This document shows, piece by piece, positions 1-8,476 of a DNA stretch of 35,653 bases (position 1 is the first letter of the stretch; each line of letters begins with the position of its first letter). The stretch is taken from positions 1 through 35,653 of the IMG/VR virus record IMGVR_UViG_3300008516_000131; one strand, 5' to 3'. The notes under the pieces are model-generated. The model searched no databases. It saw only the letters and a list, made by a program, of their open reading frames with translations, and was not told the DNA's origin. The stretch comes from a virus. A program made the translations under genes and the position numbers.

Positions 1-99
1 GTGTCTAACATTTGAAATTTAACATCATATCCTTCTGCTAGCGGTGCATATTGAATGCCTGCGTGGCTTGCTGTGACGTTGATTGCGTCAACCCAAGCT
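1..99. repeat. Left copy of terminal direct repeat (circular join)
   Basis: Bases 1-99 are identical to 35555-35653. The capsid protein A frame reads through the join without a break, so this is one locus seen twice. It marks a circular or terminally redundant genome, or an assembler k-mer overlap. Confidence 0.97.
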
Positions 100-854
100 T
101 TGTACGTGACTATCATTGTGTTCGGATTCCAAAATTCACTGCCTAACTCTTCAATAGCCTCTGTCACATTTACTGTTGTGGTTGTGTCTGCGCCTGCCGT
201 AACTGTTGATTGGGTTCCTGTTCCATCTGATGCAGCTTTCAAATCTGCTATAGCTAAGTCGGTTGCGTATTGTCCTAACTGGTGTGCTGCTTGGGTTAAA
301 TGCCATTCTACCAACTCGAAATTATTGTCCTCTATCAAATCGTTAGTTATGCGTGGTGCTACATTGAATGCTTTAGGCGAGAGTGTTGCGGATATTGACT
401 CAACCGTTTCAGTTGGAGAACCTGCGCCGCTTATCGGCACTTTCGGGTGCATAACCCACTTAAACAACGGGTTAGCCCCAGACAATTCACTGCTACGCAC
501 TGCAACGTCAACTGTTAAGTCTCCACCTACCCATCCATCTACAACTTCCGCGCTGAACAGTGGCACTTTATCTGTACTGCGCACCGCACCCATTAAATGA
601 GTGTGAACTGCTGTAGGCACTAAATAGGCGGCTCCTGCTATTCCTGTGGTTCCGCTTTTCGCAAGGAATTCATGTAACGGTATAGTGTTGAAGGTTTCAC
701 GTAGTTTCGCTTGGACGGCTGGAGTTTGCCCTTTGAAAACATTTGTGATTTCAGGGTGGAATTGTCCTTTGCCAAGTTGGAATTTAACGTCTTTGATTTG
801 CTCTGTGCATTTCTCCACTGTTTCTTGAATGCTAAAGTAATCGTTGCCTAACAT
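1..854 (-). CDS. Major capsid protein A (HK97-like), N-terminal part
   Basis: This is the first 284 codons of a capsid protein that continues across the circular join to 35323 (361 residues in all). ATG at 854 follows an AAAGGTGAT ribosome site that overlaps the stop of the protease-scaffold gene. The protein is a paralogue of capsid protein B at 33628-34758. Both carry a SGTTGIAGAAYL segment, a RITNDLIED segment and a late RKRW-R-NYSEPVRDL segment. Position directly after the protease-scaffold is the usual place for the HK97-fold major capsid gene. The HK97 assignment is inferred from this order and the paralogy, not from a structure search. Confidence 0.85.
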   Translation of the reverse strand, partial: MLGNDYFSIQETVEKCTEQIKDVKFQLGKGQFHPEITNVFKGQTPAVQAKLRETFNTIPLHEFLAKSGTTGIAGAAYLVPTAVHTHLMGAVRSTDKVPLFSAEVVDGWVGGDLTVDVAVRSSELSGANPLFKWVMHPKVPISGAGSPTETVESISATLSPKAFNVAPRITNDLIEDNNFELVEWHLTQAAHQLGQYATDLAIADLKAASDGTGTQSTVTAGADTTTTVNVTEAIEELGSEFWNPNTMIVTYKAWVDAINVTASHAGIQYAPLAEGYDVKFQMLD

Positions 855-856
855 GA

Positions 857-3148
857 TTAATCACCTTTCTTCTTCAGCGGATCTTCAACATGTTCTTTCG
901 GCGCTGTCTCTTCCACTTGTTTCTTATGAGCTTTGAACTTGCCTTTTCGTTTTTCCTCTAGGTTGTCAACACGTGTGCCTAAACTTTCTGTTTCTTTCAG
1001 TTTCTTGTCTGAAGCTTCTTGGAGTTTAGTGATTTCCGCTTTTAACGCTGTGATTTCCAAGCCTTTCTTTTCAAGTTCTGCCACTGTAGTTTCTAAAGTT
1101 ATTTTGTTTTTATCATGTGTCTTGTCCGCTTTATCCATAACAGCCGTGTAATTGGCTTTGGCTTTTTCCAGTTCATTGTTCATTGTCTCATGATCTTTTG
1201 TGAGTTTCGCAAGCTTTGATTTCCATGATAAATCGGCTTTCGGAACTTTCTTGAGTGTTTCCTCGATTGTTTTATGAAAAGCTTGTATGATCGCCTTATC
1301 AGACTTGTTCAAGCGTTTAACAGCCTCAATAATCCGATTTGCCACTGCCTTATCCGATTTATTCAGACACTTGACAACTTCAATGATCCGTTTCGCAAGT
1401 AACGCATCGTTTTCCCGCATCGACACTCCATACGTTTCCATGATTTTAGACAGATTAATGTATGCTTTGACGATTTCATTGATTTTCTTCAGCAATGCTT
1501 TTTCTCTACGAAGAGTATTACGCTTCTCCATTTCATGTGCCTTCAGTATCGGTTTCACAACCGCGGTCATGTCAACCTCAGGTAACTTGACGGTTTCGCC
1601 TTCAGCTTTATTTTTGATTGATGCGCAATAGGCTTCGGGGTCTTCTTTATCTTGGTTTGCTGCTACACACGCGTCGAAATCTGCGTAGTCCGCGAATGGT
1701 TCTCCCAGTCTAAGTTGCTTCGGTGTTAAAGTTTCCAGTAGTTTCGGCTTCAACGTTGGCTTCTGCAATTTGATTTCGCCTACAACAACGTTAGGCAGGG
1801 GCTCTGGTAACGTTGCCGCGTCTGGTACGCATTCGCCTGTTTCAGGGTCCCTATGAAATCCTATGGGGCATTCTTGTGTTGAATCTTGCTCCGTTACTGT
1901 ATCGGGGACGCACTCTCCAGTTTCAGGATCGCGATGTTCACCTTCTGGACACGCTTCTTGTTCTTCAACCGTATCAGGGACACATTCACCTTCTTCGTTA
2001 CGATGCTCACCTTCAGGACAGGATTCTTGCTCCTTAAGCATTTCATATTGTTTTTTCATCATGTCAATCATTGGTGCGAGTCTAGTTTTTTCCTCGACAC
2101 TCAACGCCACACATTTGTTTTCTGCTTCACTCCACACTTCCTCGCCGATAATGCAACCATGCTCATCTTTTGGAATATCCTCTTGCTCTTCCGCTTTATT
2201 TGGAACACACTCTTGTTTTTCACTGTCCCAATGCTCGCCTTCAGCACATCCATGATCTTCCTGTTCTTCCGCCTTATTCGCTACGCATTTGTTTTCCTCT
2301 TCACTCCAATGCTCACCCTCAGGGCATTCATGTTGTTCTTTCGCACTTCCTCGCTCAGGCAAACTCGAAATATAGTCTTGCTTTTCCTTGTCACTTAACT
2401 TCTCCCATGCTTCATCGCTAATGTTGAAATGAGATTTAGCTCGCTCCGCATCAGTTCTCGGCGCTTGCTCTTTCACCATATCAATATTGATGTGTTTTTC
2501 CGGTGTCACTACTGCTTTCTTATTTGGTTTCGTCATGTAGTTTTCTTCCTCAATTTTCGTTTTTATCACTGTTTCCAGTAACTGTAAACCCGGTTTCCCC
2601 ACAGTTTCAGCCAATTCAATTGTGCTGTCAGGATACCCAGGCTCTTCGGGAGCTAGGACTAAGCTTAATGCTTGGCCCACAATACCGTGTGGTTCTTTAG
2701 TTGCGTCAGCCCGCACAAAATGTTTAGTCCACATGTGCTCCGCAAACTCTTCTTCACTATAGAATTTTTCACCGCATTTAGGACAGCGATTATGAAGGTA
2801 ATTAGCTTCGATGCTGACTCCGCGAATGTCAGTGCTTTTATCTCGGAGCAAACCCACATACGGTTGCTTATTCACGTCAGCTAAATATTCTAATGCTCCG
2901 TCTTCATATTCCATCCAGACAATATGACCCACATTTCTAGTTGAATCATGATTAATTGTGACAGGTTTTCCTATCCATGTGCGAGCGGCTTTTTTAAGTT
3001 CTTCATCAACATATTTACGTTTGTTTCGAGACACCACATTGCCTTTTAATGCTACACCTTTAATGCGTATAGTGTTTTTGCCAGAGTCTACAAGTTTAAA
3101 GTCTGGACTCATCCAGTTGAACGATTCTGCTATTTCAAATTTAGTCAT
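857..3148 (-). CDS. Prohead protease fused to scaffold, with zinc finger and Cys repeats
   Basis: This 763-residue protein probably organises and then processes the procapsid. Residues about 20-180 resemble the U35/HK97 prohead protease family: an INHDS His (H67) and a GVSIEA Ser (S112) fit the catalytic pair. A C2H2-type finger (C122, C125, H138, H143) is inserted after the Ser. Residues 275-440 hold six CPEGEH...ECVP repeats, each with two Cys. A DPEAYC segment near 510 is like those seen at the ends of phage capsid proteases. Residues about 545-740 are Lys/Glu-rich coiled coil, as in scaffolds. ATG at 3148 overlaps the upstream gene by 8 bases. The six-repeat insertion is unusual. Function is well supported by position before the capsid gene; domain edges are estimates. 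Confidence 0.85.
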   Translation of the reverse strand: MTKFEIAESFNWMSPDFKLVDSGKNTIRIKGVALKGNVVSRNKRKYVDEELKKAARTWIGKPVTINHDSTRNVGHIVWMEYEDGALEYLADVNKQPYVGLLRDKSTDIRGVSIEANYLHNRCPKCGEKFYSEEEFAEHMWTKHFVRADATKEPHGIVGQALSLVLAPEEPGYPDSTIELAETVGKPGLQLLETVIKTKIEEENYMTKPNKKAVVTPEKHINIDMVKEQAPRTDAERAKSHFNISDEAWEKLSDKEKQDYISSLPERGSAKEQHECPEGEHWSEEENKCVANKAEEQEDHGCAEGEHWDSEKQECVPNKAEEQEDIPKDEHGCIIGEEVWSEAENKCVALSVEEKTRLAPMIDMMKKQYEMLKEQESCPEGEHRNEEGECVPDTVEEQEACPEGEHRDPETGECVPDTVTEQDSTQECPIGFHRDPETGECVPDAATLPEPLPNVVVGEIKLQKPTLKPKLLETLTPKQLRLGEPFADYADFDACVAANQDKEDPEAYCASIKNKAEGETVKLPEVDMTAVVKPILKAHEMEKRNTLRREKALLKKINEIVKAYINLSKIMETYGVSMRENDALLAKRIIEVVKCLNKSDKAVANRIIEAVKRLNKSDKAIIQAFHKTIEETLKKVPKADLSWKSKLAKLTKDHETMNNELEKAKANYTAVMDKADKTHDKNKITLETTVAELEKKGLEITALKAEITKLQEASDKKLKETESLGTRVDNLEEKRKGKFKAHKKQVEETAPKEHVEDPLKKKGD
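1829..2326 (-). repeat. Six Cys-rich CPEGEH repeats inside the protease-scaffold gene
   Basis: The repeats start at residues 275, 301, 332, 377, 400 and 427 of the encoded protein. Each has the form C-P-E-G-E-H, five to seven residues, E-C-V-P, and most are followed by an acidic AEEQED or VEEQE linker. Repeats 5 and 6 share the RDPETGECVPD core, pointing to recent duplication. Confidence 0.9.
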
Positions 3149-3365
3149 GTGTTTCGCCTAGTTTCGCTTCCAAATAATTCTTAAGCAAACTCGCAAGTTC
3201 AATGAGAAAAACAGGCTTACGTTTTTGACGTGTTATTCGGCGTCCATGAACACCCCCAACAGTGACGGGGGGAGCATAAGCTCCATATTCAAGCCAATAG
3301 TCTTGCTGCCAATAACTTTCAGCCCAATATGTTGTGTGCCAATATCCCGCGGCAACAAGAGTCAC
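3141..3365 (-). CDS. Small YW-repeat protein
   Basis: This 74-residue protein has regularly spaced aromatic pairs at its N-terminus (YWHTTYWAESYWQQDYW), then a basic segment (RRITRQKRK) and a short C-terminal helix. Such short YW-repeat proteins occur in phage structural clusters, but I know of no proven role. It overlaps the fibre-like gene before it by one base and the protease-scaffold after it by 8, so it is probably co-translated with virion genes. A minor virion or assembly protein is the best guess. Confidence 0.65.
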   Translation of the reverse strand: MTLVAAGYWHTTYWAESYWQQDYWLEYGAYAPPVTVGGVHGRRITRQKRKPVFLIELASLLKNYLEAKLGETHD

Positions 3366-4279
3366 TAACTCACGTCCAACGTCATAGCTGTTCTGTTGCC
3401 GTCTGCATCAACTGTTGCCGTTACCCTGTCTGTCGCGCCGCTTGTATCTTTGAATTTTAACGTGACTGTTCCGCCACCACTAGATTTGCCAGCTAACACA
3501 GCGAGGTTAAGCCGTAACGTTTGCCGTCCTGTTAAAGTGCCTTCTATTACTTCGTCCCAGATTCCGTCGATGCCTGCAGCTGCAATCGTGTTGATTGTGC
3601 CTATGGTTACAGCGGATTGGTCGGCTGCAAGGCTGAAGCCTGCTTTATCTGTTAAGGCTCGTGCGGCTGTACCCCATGCTTTGTCTGCGGCTGCCTGTGT
3701 GATTCCTACGTCATTGGTGACGGCTGTGGCGGTGTCTACGAGTGTGGTTTGATCGCATAATGTTACTCCGTCAACAAGTGTTGTCTGATCGCAAAGAGTT
3801 ACACCATCCACGAGAGTTGTTTGATCACATAATAATACGCCAGCAACCTTATGGGTAGCAGGATTATACCCAGTGTCTGCAAAATCTTTCAGGTCGGTTG
3901 CGGACTGTGCTACTCCACCGATTTGTGTAAGGTCTGTTTCAAGCTTGTCTGTGCTACATAACGTGTCATAAACATTTGCGGTGACAACCATGTACTCGTG
4001 ATACACGGGTAATGCGTCGGCTGATTCATGAATCATAAGTTGAAGTATGCCAAGCGTGTTTGTGTCGGTAGCGTCAAACTTGCAAACGTAATAGCCTAGT
4101 TCGTCGTGGCTGAGGGCGGTTGCTTCGTTTTTCTGTGCCATGTTTCCCCCGTTTTTAGATAAACGAACTTCTGCTTGAGTGACGGTTAACGCTGTCTCCG
4201 CTGTGTTACCATCTGTCTTGTCTACGAATGGTCCTACTATTACGTCTACGGCGGTGCTTTGTTTGAGCCATAATCCCAT
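3365..4279 (-). CDS. Fibre-like virion protein with 12-residue repeats
   Basis: A 304-residue protein with an N-terminal beta-rich part (residues 1-105), three near-identical LCDQTTLVDGVT repeats (150-182) and a C-terminal segment reading GIWDEVIEGTLTGRQTLRL and GTVTLKFKDTSG. The last part resembles trimeric phage fibre or baseplate-upper proteins that I know from tailed phages. ATG at 4279 follows GAGGCTGA. It sits between the surface-type protein at 4284-4799 and the YW-repeat protein. Probably exposed on the virion and involved in host contact; the exact location is unknown. Confidence 0.6.
   Translation of the reverse strand: MGLWLKQSTAVDVIVGPFVDKTDGNTAETALTVTQAEVRLSKNGGNMAQKNEATALSHDELGYYVCKFDATDTNTLGILQLMIHESADALPVYHEYMVVTANVYDTLCSTDKLETDLTQIGGVAQSATDLKDFADTGYNPATHKVAGVLLCDQTTLVDGVTLCDQTTLVDGVTLCDQTTLVDTATAVTNDVGITQAAADKAWGTAARALTDKAGFSLAADQSAVTIGTINTIAAAGIDGIWDEVIEGTLTGRQTLRLNLAVLAGKSSGGGTVTLKFKDTSGATDRVTATVDADGNRTAMTLDVS
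3734..3832 (-). repeat. Triplicated 36-base coding repeat
   Basis: Encodes LCDQTTLVDGVT twice in full and a third copy up to LVD. DNA copies have diverged at third codon positions while the protein stays constant, so the repeat is kept by selection. Confidence 0.85.
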
Positions 4280-4283
4280 GTTT

Positions 4284-4799
4284 TCAGCCTCTTATTATCT
4301 TGTTTATTGTGTTGTAATGGTGCATAGCAACGGGAATACTTAAGCCTCCAGCGGAAGGCGTGTAAGTCGCGTAAATACTCATAATTTTATCTATACTATT
4401 ACCCGAAGGAAACGGGTCAGACGGACTATCATAATTATCACTCACCCATCTACATCTACCAGAACCAGCACTATAATAATATCGTAAATCAGCAGTATTC
4501 CCGATAAAAGTCAACCAATAATATGCATCCTTCGTTATTGCTTGACTTAATGCTCCTGAATGTCTCCATTCATCAACACCACCAGTAAGCTCGCCTGAAT
4601 CAACCAGCTTGTTATTTGGTTCTCCAACGTTATCATCATACATCAAAAGTTTAACATTTTGCTCTGGGTCACCCATATAAAAACTTAGTTTAGTAACCGT
4701 TCCATCTTCAGGAGCTTGAAAACGAGTTCCATATAAACGGTCGCACCCTGCAGTATAATTTGAACCGCCTATATCGGTTTTTCCAAAAGTATCAGCCAT
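4284..4799 (-). CDS. Beta-sandwich virion surface protein (candidate)
   Basis: A 171-residue protein opening FGKTDIGGSN, with alternating hydrophobic strands (TVTKLSFYMGD, VKLLMYDD, YYWLTFIG) typical of a jelly-roll or carbohydrate-binding sandwich. No signal peptide is seen. ATG at 4799 follows GGTGAAATA and shares a base with the previous stop. Its place among structural genes suggests a decoration or adhesin role; this is inference. Confidence 0.5.
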   Translation of the reverse strand: MADTFGKTDIGGSNYTAGCDRLYGTRFQAPEDGTVTKLSFYMGDPEQNVKLLMYDDNVGEPNNKLVDSGELTGGVDEWRHSGALSQAITKDAYYWLTFIGNTADLRYYYSAGSGRCRWVSDNYDSPSDPFPSGNSIDKIMSIYATYTPSAGGLSIPVAMHHYNTINKIIRG

Positions 4800-5203
4800 T
4801 ATTTCACCTTTTCCAAGTAAGCAACCAACGCCGTCAACGCTTCACGCTCCAACCCCACATTCTCCCGTTGCACCACAAGACTGTCTTGAATTTGCTTCAA
4901 AACCGACAGTAATTGCTGAAACTGCCCGCCTATTTGCTCTTTAAACTCAGTTAAACCCTTAGAATTATCCAATTCTTGAAACTTGTCAATCGCCTGCTCT
5001 AAAGCCACACCATACGCTGCCACCGTTTCACGAATAATCGTTTCTAACCGTGCGCTGTCAAGTAACGCGACGGGAAAAGCTTTAGCCACTTGCAACTGAC
5101 TGTTAATCTCGGCAAGTTGACGTTTAACGCTTGAAAGGTCAATGCTAGGCAGCTGCTTCTTTTTTCTGTGTAATAGTTCTAAACTTGAATGTTGCTTAGC
5201 CAA
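4799..5203 (-). CDS. Coiled-coil protein in the head cluster
   Basis: A 134-residue, mostly helical, Gln/Glu/Leu-rich protein with heptad spacing (for example residues 20-40 and 70-130). The start is probably TTG at 5203; no ATG gives a sensible N-terminus. It lies between the Mu F-like gene and the surface protein. It could be a minor virion or assembly factor. I do not recognise a family. Confidence 0.55.
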   Translation of the reverse strand: MAKQHSSLELLHRKKKQLPSIDLSSVKRQLAEINSQLQVAKAFPVALLDSARLETIIRETVAAYGVALEQAIDKFQELDNSKGLTEFKEQIGGQFQQLLSVLKQIQDSLVVQRENVGLEREALTALVAYLEKVK

Positions 5204-5212
5204 ACTTGGTCA

Positions 5213-5530
5213 CTATCCTATTTTTCTAAGTAAAAAACAACGACAATTCGGATGAACATTAGCTTTAATCGTGTTAACATCCACAATCTCAAGATACGGG
5301 AAATTAGCGCGTAAATGATCCCCTTTAAACCCGCCGTACATATCACTCCATCTTGCGTTGCGACGGCAAACAAGACAAACTTTAGCATCCATCACTTCCA
5401 CATAAAGCCAAACATCCAATTCACTGAAGAAAGTTGCAGTAGGACCCGGTTCGTGGCGATGTTCAGGCTTTATGCGCTTGACTGCTTCCACTAGTTTTAC
5501 CGCGTTTATGACGGACCTCGTAAACTTCAT
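5213..5530 (-). CDS. Minimal Mu F / SPP1 gp7-like head morphogenesis protein
   Basis: A 105-residue protein containing DAKVCLVCRRNARW and a C-terminal VHPNCRCFL. The HPNCRC signature is diagnostic of the Mu gpF / SPP1 gp7 minor head family, which follows the portal gene in many phages. Here the long N-terminal part usual for the family is missing. ATG at 5530 is preferred because GAGGGAGA lies upstream. The gene overlaps the portal by about 68 bases, implying coupled translation. A role in portal-associated head assembly follows from family and position. Confidence 0.75.
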   Translation of the reverse strand: MKFTRSVINAVKLVEAVKRIKPEHRHEPGPTATFFSELDVWLYVEVMDAKVCLVCRRNARWSDMYGGFKGDHLRANFPYLEIVDVNTIKANVHPNCRCFLLRKIG

Positions 5531-6809
5531 CTTTCTCTCCCTCTTCACTCTCAACTTTCATTTGCTCCAGTTGCTCCGCCTCCTTCTGTTTCCAAGCCTC
5601 TTCATCATACTCTAAACCTAAATGTTCACATGCTTGCTGAGGCGTTTGAATCTTAGCCGCCACTAAACCAACCCAATATTCACCTTCCTCTTCTTTATGC
5701 ACGTCAGGACTCTCAAAAACCACGTTTGGACACGACTTCATACTGAACCCGCTACCTTCAAGATATGGTTTCAAAACGTTCTCTTCATACGCTTCTTTCA
5801 ACAACCATTGAATCGGCTGACCCAACGTCGTCATAATATGCTTCGTCAAAACTTTAGCGCTGGCTTCAGTAGCATTATACAATTTGCTGATTGGCGCAAC
5901 CATTAAACCGTCATGTGCATTATCCTTCATCAATTGACACAACACGGATAATTCACGAATAGGACTAGAACCAGTACCGCCAGGTATAATGTTGACTGGC
6001 ATATTCCTTGTGGCTATGCCTTCACCAGGTTTACGGTTTCGCCATTCTGTCCTTGCAGTTTGATAATCACTATCTAACACGGTACTATTCTCATTGCCTA
6101 ACGCTAACACTTCATACGGCCATGCTTGCTTCTCCATGTAATCTTTAGCGTTTGTTTCCATTTTAATGAGTGCTTCTAACTCGGTTTCGCTGCCAACACC
6201 AATACTTGATCCGTACGGCCATGTGTTCGGCGTAACGTTCCATGCAACTAAAGTTAAGTATGTGCCTTCATCAGTTGGTTCAGCTGGCCACTCAGCCACA
6301 ACATTGCCATTAATGATTTGTCGCCAACGCGTAATATTTCCCACTTCATCTTTCAGCATAGGCTCAATAAACTCTTGACTAGGCGCTAACCTAAAATCAA
6401 ACTTGGGCGTGCGAGTGACTTCCCAGAAGCACCCGCCGTATTTTGCCATGCGCATTACGGTTTGGTACATGCGACTGTTCACGCGAACCATACGGTTGAA
6501 TTTGTCGCATCGCCAAACGGCTTCTTCAGCAAGCTTGTAAGTTTCATCTTGTTTGTTCACGGCGGCTGTTAAGAATACGCCTTGACTCATCACCATACCC
6601 GCAAGGGCTAAACAACTTTGATTAAACAAGGGATATTCTTCTGCGAGCCTGTCGAAATGGTTGCAACGGTGTAGCCATGAGTGTTCGCCGGGGTAAAAGA
6701 TTTTGCGTTTCGGCGTGCCAGCGTATAAGCCAGTGGCTACGGATGCTTTGAATTTCTCTTGTATTTTACTTGTGCGTTCGAATAGTGTCCATGGGCCAAT
6801 CTTAACCAT
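5463..6809 (-). CDS. Portal protein
   Basis: A 448-residue protein directly downstream of the large terminase and upstream of the Mu F-like gene, the standard portal position. Segments such as LAGMVMSQGVFL, PYGSSIGVG and NATEASAKVLTKHI fit archaeal-virus and phage portals. The C-terminus is very acidic then basic. It should form the dodecameric ring at the unique vertex for DNA passage and terminase docking. ATG at 6809 is chosen over GTG at 6818 because AAAGGTGA sits five bases upstream. Confidence 0.85.
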   Translation of the reverse strand: MVKIGPWTLFERTSKIQEKFKASVATGLYAGTPKRKIFYPGEHSWLHRCNHFDRLAEEYPLFNQSCLALAGMVMSQGVFLTAAVNKQDETYKLAEEAVWRCDKFNRMVRVNSRMYQTVMRMAKYGGCFWEVTRTPKFDFRLAPSQEFIEPMLKDEVGNITRWRQIINGNVVAEWPAEPTDEGTYLTLVAWNVTPNTWPYGSSIGVGSETELEALIKMETNAKDYMEKQAWPYEVLALGNENSTVLDSDYQTARTEWRNRKPGEGIATRNMPVNIIPGGTGSSPIRELSVLCQLMKDNAHDGLMVAPISKLYNATEASAKVLTKHIMTTLGQPIQWLLKEAYEENVLKPYLEGSGFSMKSCPNVVFESPDVHKEEEGEYWVGLVAAKIQTPQQACEHLGLEYDEEAWKQKEAEQLEQMKVESEEGEKDEVYEVRHKRGKTSGSSQAHKA

Positions 6810-6820
6810 AGATGTCACCT

Positions 6821-8023
6821 TTATAGGAAGCTGATTTCACCACGCGGACGCTTCAACTGCCACACAGCCAACGCCAACGCAATCACACAATCATCATGGT
6901 AACCTTCAGGCGCATTATACCGCACAAGTCCTGTAGATCCAACCGTGTAACCGAACAGTTTTAACTCATTTATTAACTCGGGAATCTGTGGATATGAGAT
7001 TGCTTGGTTGTCTATGGCGATGCTTAAGTTTTCAATCAAATCTTTTTTTGAGGCGTTTGTGAATTTGAAACCTTCAACATGAATGTTGTGCCTTTGTAGT
7101 CTATCGAATATCGGGTCTCCGACTCCTGTGCTGTCAATGACCAATCTTGCACGATATGCTTGGCATAAGTTAACAATGCGTTGTTGCTGGAATACCCAGT
7201 CGAGTTGGCTGAATCTGTCCCATGCCACAACATGTCCATGCTGGTCGAGTACGCATAAGACCGTGAAGTCTTGATGTTTCGCAAGATCACAGCCCATAAC
7301 ATATTGCTTGCCGTGTGTAGGCGCTTCAAGACTGCCGCTAATGCATGTTTCAACGTTTCGGAATACACTTCCAATCTCCTCAATAAACTCAGCAAGGATT
7401 TCTTGTCGATAAGCCATATCAGGCATGTCACGAGCAAACTCTTCAATTTCTTTCTTGTCAAGATATGGGTTGTCTAGGCTACTATAACTCCAACTTTCAT
7501 AATCAGTTTGCGCTTTGTCTTGACCACGAGTCCATAATTGAAAATACCAGTTTTTACCTTTCGGCGTGCCAGTGAACCATGCGATTCCTTTCTTATCCAT
7601 CAATGCAGGTCTTAATGCGAGTGTCCACGCTTCCTCTTTCCATTGTCCACCCTCATCTCCCCATAACCAGTCTAAGCCTTCACTTCTTAGGCTGTCAGGA
7701 TTGTCTGCGCTTTTAAACCAGATGTAACGATTACCAATAAGTGTGACTCGATGTTCACTACGGTTCACGTTTTGTATGAGTTGTTTAGGACAGTAAAGCA
7801 TGAATTCTCGAAGTTGTTTTTGAGTATGCCAATAAGTGGGAGCGACACAGAAACCAACACTTTCACATGGGCTCTTCGTTGCGATTTTGATTGCTTCATT
7901 CGCGCCACTTATGGTTTTGCCCCATCGTCTGCCACATGCTAATAGGCGAAATCTAGCGTTGCTTTCGTGAAAGCTTTGCTGCCCTTTGTGTGGTTGATAA
8001 TTTATCTGTAGTGTCAAACTCAT
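6821..8023 (-). CDS. terL: Terminase large subunit
   Basis: A 400-residue packaging motor. The ATPase domain has Walker A GRRWGKT (31-37), Walker B ending LDWLWGDE (D123, E124) and a coupling TGT (151-153). The RNase H-like nuclease has three acidic sites: D246 in GCDLAKHQD, D297 in VIDSTG and D377/D378 in YHDDC. All key residues appear intact. ATG at 8023 lies inside the small terminase gene (71-base overlap). Confidence 0.96.
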   Translation of the reverse strand: MSLTLQINYQPHKGQQSFHESNARFRLLACGRRWGKTISGANEAIKIATKSPCESVGFCVAPTYWHTQKQLREFMLYCPKQLIQNVNRSEHRVTLIGNRYIWFKSADNPDSLRSEGLDWLWGDEGGQWKEEAWTLALRPALMDKKGIAWFTGTPKGKNWYFQLWTRGQDKAQTDYESWSYSSLDNPYLDKKEIEEFARDMPDMAYRQEILAEFIEEIGSVFRNVETCISGSLEAPTHGKQYVMGCDLAKHQDFTVLCVLDQHGHVVAWDRFSQLDWVFQQQRIVNLCQAYRARLVIDSTGVGDPIFDRLQRHNIHVEGFKFTNASKKDLIENLSIAIDNQAISYPQIPELINELKLFGYTVGSTGLVRYNAPEGYHDDCVIALALAVWQLKRPRGEISFL

Positions 8024-8345
8024 CTGAAGCCCACTTTAACCTTATCTCCTCCACACCAACAGACGCTATAGGTAACATGTCTTGTCGTCTACGGAGAAGA
8101 TCGCATATACGATCAAAAGCGTGTATACTGTCTTTTACTTTAACTAGCCCATATAATTTGAAAAACTCTTCAACTAAGAAATCGTCGTATCCTCCGTCAA
8201 CACGCCATTGTGCAATATCTCGTCTTATAGTGCGTTTGCTTACTCCGCATAATTGTGCTATTTCATCGTATGTGTGCATAGCTATGTTTTGTTTGATTTT
8301 TTCTCTGCGTTGTTTTTTGTTTAGTACCGCGTCCATTTCGGACAT
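7953..8345 (-). CDS. terS: Terminase small subunit (candidate)
   Basis: A 130-residue protein with an N-terminal helix-turn-helix (about 25-50: YDEIAQLCGVSKRTIRRDI) and helical remainder. DNA-binding small subunits that recognise viral DNA for packaging usually sit just before terL, as here. It overlaps terL by 71 bases and follows a small membrane protein. A plain regulator is the alternative. Confidence 0.75.
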   Translation of the reverse strand: MSEMDAVLNKKQRREKIKQNIAMHTYDEIAQLCGVSKRTIRRDIAQWRVDGGYDDFLVEEFFKLYGLVKVKDSIHAFDRICDLLRRRQDMLPIASVGVEEIRLKWASDEFDTTDKLSTTQRAAKLSRKQR

Positions 8346-8347
8346 CT

Positions 8348-8476
8348 CTATAGGTGGATTGTTTCTTGTTTCAACTCACGCTTCTTTTTTTTCTGGATTT
8401 TCTTGTCCCAGAAGTAAGCGGCTGTGACTAAACAAGCTGTCAAGATGAGTAGGATCGTGATGTCAGGGGGTATCAT
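8348..8476 (-). CDS. 42-residue single-span membrane protein
   Basis: ATG at 8476 follows GAGGAAAAACC. The protein has one hydrophobic segment (about residues 6-23) followed by a lysine-rich tail (KKIQKKKK), predicting N-out, C-in topology. It overlaps the upstream zinc-ribbon gene by 14 bases and ends two bases before the small terminase. The role is unknown; a small membrane or lysis-linked factor is possible but unproven. Confidence 0.6.
   Translation of the reverse strand: MIPPDITILLILTACLVTAAYFWDKKIQKKKKRELKQETIHL

Noticed and set aside
55-600. Long open frame on the plus strand near the left end
   Set aside because: It is antisense to capsid protein A, whose minus-strand frame is continuous across the circular join and has a clear paralogue.
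1863-2398. Overlapping Cys/Ser- or Phe-rich plus-strand frames
   Set aside because: They are mirror frames of the Cys-repeat block of the protease-scaffold; repeats in the real gene create repeats in its shadows.
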